From NCBI GenBank assembly GCA_934869045.1, contig CAKXAF010000195.1:1-5013 (forward strand): a stretch of 5,013 nucleotides of DNA. Direction: 5' to 3'. Below are positions 1 to 5,013 of the stretch, in pieces; position 1 is the stretch's first letter; every line of letters begins with the position of its first letter. The DNA is from an uncultured Nitrososphaerota archaeon. Its GTDB lineage: Bacteria > Bacillota > Clostridia > Oscillospirales > Ruminococcaceae. Under the pieces are notes generated by a model. That model saw only the letters and a program-made list of their open reading frames with translations, was not told the DNA's origin and made no database searches. A program made the translations under genes and the position numbers.

Positions 1-427
1 CCGGAAGGCCGGCGCCAATGGCGGCGGCCATGGGCTCCTCGATGATGGAAACCCGCTTGGCTCCGGCCTGCTCAGCAGCGTCGCGGACGGCGCGGCGCTC
101 CACAGCGGTGACACCGGAGGGAATGCAGATAACTACCCGGGGACGGGAGAAGAATCCCTTCCCGATGGCTTTGTGGATAAACTCGGTGAGCATGCTGGTG
201 GTCACGTCGAAGTCGGCGATGACGCCGTCCTTCAGGGGTCGAACCGTGACGATGGAGCCGGGGGTACGGCCGATGACGTCCTTGGCCTCCTGGCCGACGC
301 ACTTCACCTTGTCGGACTTGGTGTCCACTGCGACCACGCTGGGCTCCCTGATGATGATGCCCTTGCCCTTCATGTATACCAGGGTATTTGCGGTACCCAA
401 ATCGATGCCGATATCTTTTGAAAACAT
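1..427 (-). CDS. mreB: Rod shape-determining protein MreB (3' part missing)
   Basis: MreB is the bacterial actin homologue. It forms membrane-associated ATP-dependent filaments that guide the elongation machinery for peptidoglycan synthesis. The first 142 residues are present and the remaining roughly 200 lie beyond the left edge. The N-terminus carries the actin-type phosphate-1 loop DIGIDLGTANTLVY (residues 5-18), followed by the family signatures REPSVVAVD (27-35), VGQEAKDVIGRTPG, RPLKDGVIADF, VICIPSGVTAVERRAV and the IIEEPMAAAIGAGLP segment that ends at the window edge. The start ATG at 427 is preceded by AAAGGAAG (437-444), 9 nt away. MreB paralogues such as Mbl are alternatives, but the ANTLVY and PSGVTAVERRAV segments fit MreB better. 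It lies downstream of maf, a common Firmicutes order, but radC, which often sits between them, is absent. It has its own promoter-like element upstream. No frameshift is visible. Confidence 0.96.
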   Translation of the reverse strand, partial: MFSKDIGIDLGTANTLVYMKGKGIIIREPSVVAVDTKSDKVKCVGQEAKDVIGRTPGSIVTVRPLKDGVIADFDVTTSMLTEFIHKAIGKGFFSRPRVVICIPSGVTAVERRAVRDAAEQAGAKRVSIIEEPMAAAIGAGLP

Positions 428-436
428 TGGTCTGCA

Positions 437-444
437 CTTCCTTT
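437..444 (-). promoter_or_regulatory. Ribosome binding site of mreB
   Basis: AAAGGAAG on the minus strand lies 9 nt before the mreB ATG at 427 and supports that start. Just upstream of it (447-460) is a small perfect hairpin, GCGGG-CTTT-CCCGC on the minus strand. It leaves the site single-stranded. Confidence 0.75.
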
Positions 445-496
445 GCGCGGGAAAGCCCGCTGATTCCGCATGGATGGTTAGGCCATGCCTTTCCTT

Positions 497-525
497 ATTA
501 TACCCTGCTCAGAGGGATTACACAA
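497..525 (-). promoter_or_regulatory. Sigma-A-like promoter for mreB
   Basis: Reading the minus strand, a consensus -10 TATAAT (497-502) is preceded at exactly 17 nt by TTGTGT (520-525), which matches the TTGACA -35 at its first three positions. Transcription would begin near base 490, giving an mreB leader of about 60 nt. The element sits in the 106-nt maf-mreB gap, one of only two non-coding stretches of any size in the window. The perfect -10 and ideal spacing make it credible, while the -35 is weak. Activity is inferred. Confidence 0.65.
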
Positions 526-533
526 GAAGTATT

Positions 534-1178
534 TTATGAATTTAAGAATTTTTCGCAAAATTCCGACAGCGTTCGAGCAAGTTCTGCCAGGGGCAGCCCC
601 ACGACGTTGCAGTAATCGCCTCGGATCTCCCGGACCAGCAGGGCGCCTTTTTCCTGTATGCCGTAGGCCCCAGCCTTATCAAAGGGCTCGCCGGTGTTCA
701 GATACCAGTCGATTTCCGCCGGGGAAAGGGGATAGAAGACTACCTCTGTGGTCACGGAAAAGCGGCTGAGTCCTGCCGTACCGGCAAGGGTGATACCGGT
801 GACCACCCGGTGGGTTCGCCCGGAAAGCTCCCGGAGCATCCGTTCTGCGCCGGCACGGTCCTGGGGGATACCAAAGATCTCCCCGGAGGGGGAGACTACG
901 ACCGTATCGCCCCCGATGACCACGGCATCCGGCGGCGTATCCGGCCTCCTGCGGACCGAAAGGGCCTTTCCCTCGGACAGGGCCAGAACCAGCTCTTCCG
1001 GCGGGAGCCCAGCCGCCATCAGCGGCGTTTCGTCAAAGCTGGATGGAACTGTCCGGAAATTCCCGGTGAGACGGGAGAGCAGTTCCCGGCGGCGGGGCGA
1101 GCGGGAGGCCAGGATCAGCAGAGGCAGCCTGTCAGGAAAACGAGGTTCCCCCTCCGTTTTTTTCAGGATTGTTTCCAT
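534..1178 (-). CDS. maf: Maf-family nucleoside triphosphate pyrophosphatase (dTTP/UTP type)
   Basis: Maf proteins hydrolyse dTTP, UTP and modified pyrimidine NTPs to the monophosphate and pyrophosphate, and are linked to septum inhibition in Bacillus. The 214-residue product has the Maf fold signatures in order: LILASRSPRRRELL (21-34), DETP (49-52), a conserved Lys in SEGKA (71), GGDTVV with the catalytic Asp91, LSGRTHRVVTG (118-128), and FDKAGAYGIQEKG (166-178) with GDYCNVVGLPL (187-197), the last two resembling YhdE-type dTTP/UTP pyrophosphatases. It is longer than the usual ~190 residues because of about 18 extra N-terminal residues. Oddly, the normally conserved G/E-K-P motif reads GIP here (Ile104). 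The ATG at 1178 has GGAGGG (1192-1197) 13 nt upstream, which is rather far. An in-frame ATG at 1199 overlaps that site and has no ribosome binding site of its own, so 1178 is preferred. The gene lies 32 nt after the DUF4321 gene. Confidence 0.93.
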   Translation of the reverse strand: METILKKTEGEPRFPDRLPLLILASRSPRRRELLSRLTGNFRTVPSSFDETPLMAAGLPPEELVLALSEGKALSVRRRPDTPPDAVVIGGDTVVVSPSGEIFGIPQDRAGAERMLRELSGRTHRVVTGITLAGTAGLSRFSVTTEVVFYPLSPAEIDWYLNTGEPFDKAGAYGIQEKGALLVREIRGDYCNVVGLPLAELARTLSEFCEKFLNS

Positions 1179-1210
1179 TTTATGCCGGTTTCCCTCCATC
1201 GTATGCCCGG

Positions 1211-1468
1211 TCAGTGAATCCGGGACGCAGTTTTGACATAGAGAATAATCGCTGCGGCGATGCACAGCAGCATGGCAATGTTCAGACTGATGTGAAAGGA
1301 CACGCTGAATTGGAGCACAGCTAAATCCACCGCAAAGGAGTCCAGACCGATGGTTTCCCCGATACAGAGCCATTTCAGGAAGGAGACCTTTCCGGCCAGC
1401 TCCGCCAGCAGGGTGCCCAGCAGGATGCCGCCCAGCAGATAGAGAAACAGAAGCAAGGTGCGTTTCAT
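1211..1468 (-). CDS. DUF4321 family small membrane protein
   Basis: This is an 85-residue protein with two predicted membrane helices, about residues 5-24 (LGGILLGTLLAELAG at 11-25) and 60-78 (an SLNIAMLLCIAAAIILYV stretch). They are joined by a loop with GETIGLDSFAVDLAVLQF. The glycine-rich first helix, the IGL...VDL motif and the asparagine near the start of the second helix match the DUF4321 family, as I recall it from Firmicutes genomes. Its function is unknown. The start ATG at 1468 follows the dut stop codon by one base (TGA-C-ATG), with GGGAGG (1477-1482) inside the end of dut and 8 nt away, so translation is probably coupled to dut. Its place between dut and maf, upstream of mreB, suggests an envelope-related housekeeping role, but nothing in the sequence gives a reaction or partner. 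Confidence 0.85.
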   Translation of the reverse strand: MKRTLLLFLYLLGGILLGTLLAELAGKVSFLKWLCIGETIGLDSFAVDLAVLQFSVSFHISLNIAMLLCIAAAIILYVKTASRIH

Positions 1469-1469
1469 G

Positions 1470-1928
1470 TCAGTTTCCTCCCTTTTGCGGAAAAGTCAGG
1501 CCGGTGGAGCCGAAGCCGCCGCTCCCGCGGCCGGTTTCGGGCAGCTCGTCGGTTTCCTCCGGCTCCGGGAGAAGAATGGGGGAAACCACCAATTGGGCGA
1601 TCCGGTCGCCGTGATGGATGGTGTAGGGGGACTGGGAGTGGTTGGTCATGGCGATCTGCAGCTCTCCGCGGTAGTCGCTGTCAATGACACCGACACAGTT
1701 GGAGAGGGTGACGCCGTATTTGCTGGCCAAGCCGCTCCGGGCGTAGACCAGCCCCACGGTTCCGGGTTCCAGGGCGATGGCAAGCCCCGTTGGGATACGC
1801 GCCAGCGCAAAGGGCTGGAGCACCAGGTCTTCCTTCAGGCAGGCGCAGAGATCCAGGCCCGCGCTTTCCGGCGTGGCGCGCCGGGGAAGGGCGGCGTCGG
1901 GGTTCAGACGTTTGATCTTCAAAGTCAT
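1470..1928 (-). CDS. dut: Deoxyuridine 5'-triphosphate nucleotidohydrolase (dUTPase)
   Basis: Dut converts dUTP to dUMP and pyrophosphate, keeping uracil out of DNA and supplying dUMP for thymidylate synthesis. The 152-residue product is the normal size for a homotrimeric dUTPase. It shows all five motifs in order: AGLDL (23-27), YARSGLASK (62-70), GVIDSDYRGEL (80-90, with the catalytic Asp83 and uracil-pocket Tyr86), RIAQLVV (109-115) and the flexible C-terminal P-loop-like GRGSGGFGSTG (133-143), which closes over a neighbouring subunit. All key residues are present, so it should be active. The ATG at 1928 has AAAGGA (1934-1939) 5 nt upstream. It begins 18 nt after the U32 gene ends and stops one base before the DUF4321 gene. 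Maf, two genes downstream, is a second nucleotide-sanitising enzyme in the same operon. Confidence 0.97.
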   Translation of the reverse strand: MTLKIKRLNPDAALPRRATPESAGLDLCACLKEDLVLQPFALARIPTGLAIALEPGTVGLVYARSGLASKYGVTLSNCVGVIDSDYRGELQIAMTNHSQSPYTIHHGDRIAQLVVSPILLPEPEETDELPETGRGSGGFGSTGLTFPQKGGN

Positions 1929-1946
1929 AGCAGTCCTTTCCGGGGT

Positions 1947-4016
1947 TTATTCCACCCCGCGGTAGAGAAGGCCCCGGGTGAAAGAGCCTTCGGGCTTCTG
2001 GCGTGTCTTGTACCGCCGGAGGACGGCGTCTGCCTCCTCCGGGGTTTCTCCGGTGAACAGGAGGAGCAGGAAGGAAAGGGACGCGAGCTCGTCCAGGCGG
2101 CCGGCAAGCTCCAGGGGAACGGAATTGTAAAGAAAGCTGGCCGAGCGGTCAAAATCGCACCGTACCGGGAAGCGGATCCCTTTGCGGTCGGTGAGGAAGC
2201 CCTGTCCGCGGCATTTGGCGCAGCCAATCTGTGCCTTGACCGGGCAGCTCCGCAGGGACATCAGCGGCAGCCGGCCATAGGCGGCGATCCCCAAGGGCAG
2301 GTCTGTCCGCAGCCGGACTGCGTCGGAAAGAGCGGTTTCGATGGAGAGAGCCGCTGCCGATAGTCCCAACTGCCGGGCGGCAAGAAGGCTTTGAGAGTTG
2401 GTCAGATTGAGCCAAGGGCTGCCCAGCAGTTCCATTCCAGCGTCCCTTCCCAGGGTAATTTGGGCGGCGTTGCTGCACCAAAGGGCGGTCACGCCCCGCT
2501 CCTGCAAGGCGATCAGACGGGGGAGCCACTGCTTCTCCCATGAAAAAGTGAACCGGGGCAGTACTGCGGCCAGCCGGGGCAGGTGGGGCCGCAGCTCTTC
2601 CAGATGGGCTTCCAGTTCCGGGACGGGGAGAAGAATGCGGGAAAAATCCCCGGCGGATTCCAGGGGGATCTGGGAAAAAGCTTGAAATTCTCCCCAAATC
2701 TCCTGTGAAATTGGGGAATTTCGGGCCGGCTCAGGGAGCGGTGGAAGCGCGCCGCCGGTAAACCGGGGGAATACGGCGGTGCGCAGGGCGTCCATCTGCT
2801 CCACCGCGTCCCGGCGCAGGGCGTTGAACCCCGAAGCAGGGAGAGAAAGCCCGGCGCTGTTCTCAACCCGAAGTCCGGTCAGAAAATACGGCGTCCCGCC
2901 CAACTTGCTCAGGAACCTCCGGGCGAAATTTTCGTCAGCGGGATTCACCGTCTCCCAGGGGAGGACGCCGGAGACGGTGACGGCTTTCCCCTCCGCCGTC
3001 AAGGTCAGGGAGGCGGGCTGCTCCGGCTTCAGAGTCAGTTCCATTTCCACCGGGATGCGGGGGACGTCCTTCTGGAAGGTGCTTTGCAGCTCCCGGAGCA
3101 CGCCGGTGGCTGCTTCCACATCCTCTTTCCGGCGGAAGCCGAACATCTCCCGGCTGATGCGGCCGTCAAAATAGGCGGAGGTGAACCCGCTGCGGGAAAA
3201 AACCGCCTGGAGGGCGTCCAGATCCGGCTCCCGGCCATCCAGAGCCGCCCGGCAGGCGGTGACGGCGGCGGCGACGTACTCCGGCCGCTTCATCCGGCCC
3301 TCGATCTTGAAGGATTCGACGCCCATGGCGGCCAACTCCATCAGATAGGGGATCAGGCACATATCCTTAAGGGAAAGGACGGACTCTCCGGCCTGGGCGA
3401 TTCCCGGCGCGGCGGCGGAAAAGGGCAGGCGGCAGGGCTGGGCGCACCGGCCCCGGTTGCCGCTCTTTCCGCCCAGCATGGCGCTCAGGTAGCATTGACC
3501 GGAAACCGACATACAATGCGCGCCATGGACAAAGACCTCCAGTTCCAGAGAAGTGGAAGCCCGGATGGCGGCGATTTCCTCCCGGGAGAGCTCCCGGGCC
3601 AGCACCACCCGGGAAAAGCCCAGCTCCCCGGCGGCACGGACACCGGCCGGGGAGTGGATGGCCATCTGGGTGGAGGCGTGGAGGGGCATGGAGGGGGCCA
3701 GGGCTTTGACTGCGGCGGCCACGCCCCAATCCTGGACGATGAGGGCGTCCACCCCGGCGCTGCAGGCGGCGCGGATGCAATCCTCCAGGGCCGGGAACTC
3801 CCGGTCAAAGGCCAGGATATTCAGGGCCTGGTGGACCCGGACGCCGAAACGGTGGGCGTAGGTCACGGCTTCGGCCAGTTCCTCCGGGCCGAAGTTGCGG
3901 GAATCCGCCCGGGCGCTGAAACTCTTCTGCCCCAGATAGACAGCGTCGGCGCCGCAGCGGACGGCGGCCTCCAGAGCTTCCCGGGAACCGACGGGGGCGA
4001 GAATTTCCGGCTTCAT
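1947..4016 (-). CDS. U32 family protein with DUF3656 domain, RlhA-like (probable RNA hydroxylation)
   Basis: The 689-residue product is annotated in most genomes as 'peptidase U32', but characterised relatives RlhA (23S rRNA C2501) and TrhP (tRNA U34) take part in prephenate-dependent RNA hydroxylation. The N-terminal barrel (1-300) has EILAPVGSREALEAA, GADAVYLG (22-29), ALIVQDWG, LHASTQ (112-117), RVVLARELS and the U32 core with Cys168, Cys175, Cys191 and Cys195, likely Fe-S ligands, then SFKIEGRMKRPEY (235-247). Residues about 320-420 fit DUF3656 (KLGGTPYF, NALRRDAVEQMDALR). A C-terminal barrel follows with YGRLPLMSLRSCP and a second cysteine set (591, 599, 602, 620), ending in TRGLLYRGVE. 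RlhA is the closest named relative I recognise, but its C-terminal half differs, so the RNA target is uncertain. The ATG at 4016 overlaps the zapA stop (ATGA) and has GGAGAG 8 nt upstream (4025-4030). Confidence 0.93.
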   Translation of the reverse strand: MKPEILAPVGSREALEAAVRCGADAVYLGQKSFSARADSRNFGPEELAEAVTYAHRFGVRVHQALNILAFDREFPALEDCIRAACSAGVDALIVQDWGVAAAVKALAPSMPLHASTQMAIHSPAGVRAAGELGFSRVVLARELSREEIAAIRASTSLELEVFVHGAHCMSVSGQCYLSAMLGGKSGNRGRCAQPCRLPFSAAAPGIAQAGESVLSLKDMCLIPYLMELAAMGVESFKIEGRMKRPEYVAAAVTACRAALDGREPDLDALQAVFSRSGFTSAYFDGRISREMFGFRRKEDVEAATGVLRELQSTFQKDVPRIPVEMELTLKPEQPASLTLTAEGKAVTVSGVLPWETVNPADENFARRFLSKLGGTPYFLTGLRVENSAGLSLPASGFNALRRDAVEQMDALRTAVFPRFTGGALPPLPEPARNSPISQEIWGEFQAFSQIPLESAGDFSRILLPVPELEAHLEELRPHLPRLAAVLPRFTFSWEKQWLPRLIALQERGVTALWCSNAAQITLGRDAGMELLGSPWLNLTNSQSLLAARQLGLSAAALSIETALSDAVRLRTDLPLGIAAYGRLPLMSLRSCPVKAQIGCAKCRGQGFLTDRKGIRFPVRCDFDRSASFLYNSVPLELAGRLDELASLSFLLLLFTGETPEEADAVLRRYKTRQKPEGSFTRGLLYRGVE

Positions 4017-4417
4017 TTCCGGTTCTCTCCGCCTGGCTTTCCGCTTTCCCCGCCGACTTTGTCCCGGAGACTGTAAAGCTCCAGGTCGCTTTTCAAATTT
4101 TCATTTTCCCGCTTGAGCAGGGTGAGTTCCCGGCGGAGCTGGTCTGCCTCGATGCGGGCAGAGGCGGCCTCCTCCACGTAGCCCTTGATCTGGGCGCGGA
4201 TGTTGTCCACGTCCGAGACCGACTTCATGCCTTCGTCCATGAGTTCCAGGGCGACCATAACGGCGGCGGAGGTGAGGGCCGCGCTTTCGTTTTCTTCCAA
4301 AAAGGCGTTGATGCGCTTGTCCAGCTCCTTGGCCAGGGTGATCATATAGGAAGGGCTTTCATCGGTCTGCAGCGTGTAGGTTTTGCCGCAGATGACGACC
4401 TTGACTCGGTTTTGCAT
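4013..4417 (-). CDS. zapA: Cell division protein ZapA
   Basis: ZapA binds FtsZ in the cytoplasm and cross-links protofilaments at the division ring. The 134-residue product has the N-terminal ZapA head: RVKVVICGKTYTLQTDESP (4-22), SYMITLAKELDKRINAFL (23-40) and an alanine-rich helix with AAVMVALELMDE (51-62). A charged coiled coil follows (about 70-118, heptad-like leucines in QLRRELTLLKRENENLKSDLELY), then a short Gly/Lys/Glu-rich tail. This is longer than the ~85-residue Bacillus protein, as is common in clostridia. I chose the ATG at 4417 over the in-frame ATG at 4423 because the perfect AGGAGG (4425-4430) is 7 nt from the former but only 1 nt from the latter. It is the first gene of the minus-strand operon, with a promoter just upstream, and its stop overlaps the U32 start by 4 nt. 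Confidence 0.93.
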   Translation of the reverse strand: MQNRVKVVICGKTYTLQTDESPSYMITLAKELDKRINAFLEENESAALTSAAVMVALELMDEGMKSVSDVDNIRAQIKGYVEEAASARIEADQLRRELTLLKRENENLKSDLELYSLRDKVGGESGKPGGENRK

Positions 4418-4424
4418 ATTCATT

Positions 4425-4430
4425 CCTCCT
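4425..4430 (-). promoter_or_regulatory. Ribosome binding site of zapA
   Basis: This is a perfect AGGAGG on the minus strand. It decides the start codon: 7 nt to ATG 4417 is optimal, whereas 1 nt to ATG 4423 is too close for initiation. The protein therefore probably begins MQNRV rather than MNMQNRV. Confidence 0.85.
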
Positions 4431-4455
4431 GTTCCACGATCGGTTCAGTACTTCT

Positions 4456-4484
4456 ATTATATGCGATTTCTTGCGCGGTGAAAA
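4456..4484 (-). promoter_or_regulatory. Sigma-A-like promoter of the zapA operon
   Basis: On the minus strand, a consensus -10 TATAAT (4456-4461) is preceded after a 17-nt spacer by TTTTCA (4479-4484), which matches four of six -35 positions. The predicted start near 4449 leaves a leader of about 30 nt carrying the AGGAGG site. No other good promoter is visible within the five genes that follow, so it probably drives zapA through maf. Activity is inferred from sequence alone. Confidence 0.75.
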
Positions 4485-4510
4485 GGGTTTTTTGCAAGAT
4501 TTTGTCTTTT

Positions 4511-4539
4511 CCTGCCGGGAACGTATGGTTTCCGGCAGG
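4511..4539. repeat. Strong inverted repeat (hairpin) in the divergent intergenic region
   Basis: Arms CCTGCCGGGAA (4511-4521) and TTTCCGGCAGG (4529-4539) flank a 7-nt loop. Eight base pairs at the base are perfect G/C-rich pairs, followed by one G-T wobble and two A-T pairs. There is no T-run after it on either strand: the plus strand continues with CGGGGCAGG and the minus strand with AAAAGAC. It therefore does not look like an intrinsic terminator. It lies 27 nt upstream of the zapA -35 and 46 nt upstream of the divergent gene's ATG. It could be a protein-binding site or a structured leader of the plus-strand gene. Its function is unknown. Confidence 0.7.
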
Positions 4540-4585
4540 CGGGGCAGGCTGAAAGAAGTGCGGGAAAATCAGAGGGGGCGTTTGC

Positions 4586-5013
4586 ATGGGAGAAGGAAAG
4601 CGGCGGATTCCGCTGCTGGATGAGGCGCGGGGATTTGCAATCCTCTGTATGGTGGGATATCATTTTCTCTACGATCTCCGGAGCGCCGGGCTGTGGGAGG
4701 GGGCGCTGCTGGCTTCTCCGGTCATGGACGGGCTGCGGGATCTCTTTGCCGGACTGTTTGTGGCGGTAGCGGGGGCGTGCTGCCTGCTTTCCCGGAACAA
4801 CTGGCGGCGGGGCGGAATCTGTATTCTGGCAGCGGAGGGAGTGGCCATGGCCGCCGGGGTCATGGGGTTTCCCATCTGGTTCGGTGTGCTGCATTTATTG
4901 GGAAGCAGCATGCTGCTGGCGGCGCTGGGCGAGCCGCTTCTCGACAAGATCCGGCCCCAGATCGGATTTGGAACAGCGGCGTTGGCCGCCGTTCTTACCG
5001 CAGGGCTCCCGGA
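4586..5013 (+). CDS. Heparan-alpha-glucosaminide N-acetyltransferase-like (DUF1624) membrane protein, 3' part missing
   Basis: This is a polytopic membrane protein of which 142 residues are present; the family is usually 230-250 residues long. Diagnostic features are the charged N-terminus leading into LLDEARGFAILCMVGYHFLYDL (residues 10-31, with Asp12, Arg15, Gly16 and His26), an AGLFVAVAGACCLL helix (55-68) followed by a basic RNNWRRGG turn, and FPIWFGVLHLLGSSMLL (95-111) with His103. About five membrane helices fit: 15-32, 50-68, 76-93, 97-114 and 126-142. Distant eukaryotic relatives use acetyl-CoA to acetylate glucosamine across a membrane; the substrate of bacterial members is not established, so acyl transfer is only an inference. 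The ATG at 4586 has GAGGGGG (4572-4578) 7 nt upstream. It is transcribed divergently from zapA, and no clear forward promoter was found. No functional link to the division operon is visible. Confidence 0.85.
   Translation, partial: MGEGKRRIPLLDEARGFAILCMVGYHFLYDLRSAGLWEGALLASPVMDGLRDLFAGLFVAVAGACCLLSRNNWRRGGICILAAEGVAMAAGVMGFPIWFGVLHLLGSSMLLAALGEPLLDKIRPQIGFGTAALAAVLTAGLP

Noticed and set aside
18..539. Plus-strand open frame of 173 codons opposite mreB
   Set aside because: It is antisense to an unmistakable MreB N-terminus and has no credible ribosome binding site or domain.
1179..1373. N-terminal extension of the Maf frame into the DUF4321 gene
   Set aside because: The extra 65 residues resemble no Maf N-terminus and overlap the coding region of DUF4321 in another frame. 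Ribosome binding site placement favours the ATG at 1178.
1942..1958. Small inverted repeat GGGGT/ACCCC spanning the U32 stop codon
   Set aside because: It has only five base pairs and no T-run after it, and dut follows 18 nt later with its own ribosome binding site. Chance occurrence in GC-rich DNA is likely.
1458..2363. Plus-strand open frame of 301 codons opposite dut and the end of the U32 gene
   Set aside because: It is low-complexity, has no family motifs, and is fully antisense to dut with all five dUTPase motifs intact.
3084..4076. Long plus-strand open frame (330 codons) opposite the U32 and zapA genes
   Set aside because: It is an antisense shadow of a GC-rich gene with strong third-position bias. 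The translation is Gly/Ala/Arg/Gln-rich with no recognisable domain, and the opposite strand has clear conserved proteins.
4432..4460. Plus-strand promoter for the DUF1624 gene using TATTAT (4455-4460)
   Set aside because: No -35-like hexamer occurs at 16-18 nt. The AT-rich element is better explained as the -10 of the minus-strand zapA promoter. TTGCAA at 4492-4497 has no -10 at a suitable distance.
4511..4539. Hairpin considered as a rho-independent terminator
   Set aside because: There is no T-run downstream on either strand, and no gene ends nearby: both flanking genes begin here.

Overview
The window is a GC-rich (roughly 60%) stretch of core bacterial chromosome. The gene set is zapA, a two-barrel U32 protein with a DUF3656 domain, dut, DUF4321, maf and mreB, with strong AGGAGG-type Shine-Dalgarno sites. 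Together with the divergent DUF1624-type membrane protein, this points to a high-GC member of the Clostridia, most likely the Oscillospirales (Flavonifractor/Oscillibacter-like). The lineage is inferred from gene content and protein style; no marker gene here settles it.

Layout: bases 1-4417 carry six genes, all on the minus strand. In transcription order (right to left) they are zapA (FtsZ-ring protein), a U32 protein resembling the rRNA hydroxylation protein RlhA, dut (dUTPase), a small two-helix DUF4321 membrane protein, maf (dTTP/UTP pyrophosphatase family) and the first 142 codons of mreB, which runs off the left edge. The first five are tightly packed (a 4-nt overlap, then gaps of 18, 1 and 32 nt) and look like one operon. 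It is driven by a sigma-A-like promoter at 4456-4484. A 106-nt gap before mreB holds a second sigma-A-like promoter (497-525), so mreB can be transcribed on its own as well as by read-through. At the right, 4586-5013 is the start of a divergent plus-strand gene for a polytopic membrane protein of the heparan-alpha-glucosaminide N-acetyltransferase-like family (DUF1624). It is separated from zapA by a regulatory gap containing the zapA promoter and a strong perfect-stem hairpin.

How the genes fit together: the operon joins division and cell shape (ZapA, MreB), nucleotide-pool sanitation (Dut removes dUTP; Maf-family enzymes hydrolyse dTTP, UTP and modified nucleotides) and probable RNA modification (U32). 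This is a housekeeping 'growth' cluster rather than an accessory island.

I saw no mobile element, CRISPR array, tRNA or rRNA gene, phage gene or toxin/defence cassette, and no convincing new system. The points most worth a second look are a Lys-to-Ile change in a conserved Maf motif, the orphan DUF4321 protein inside the operon, the zapA-U32 coupling, and the unexplained hairpin upstream of the divergent gene.
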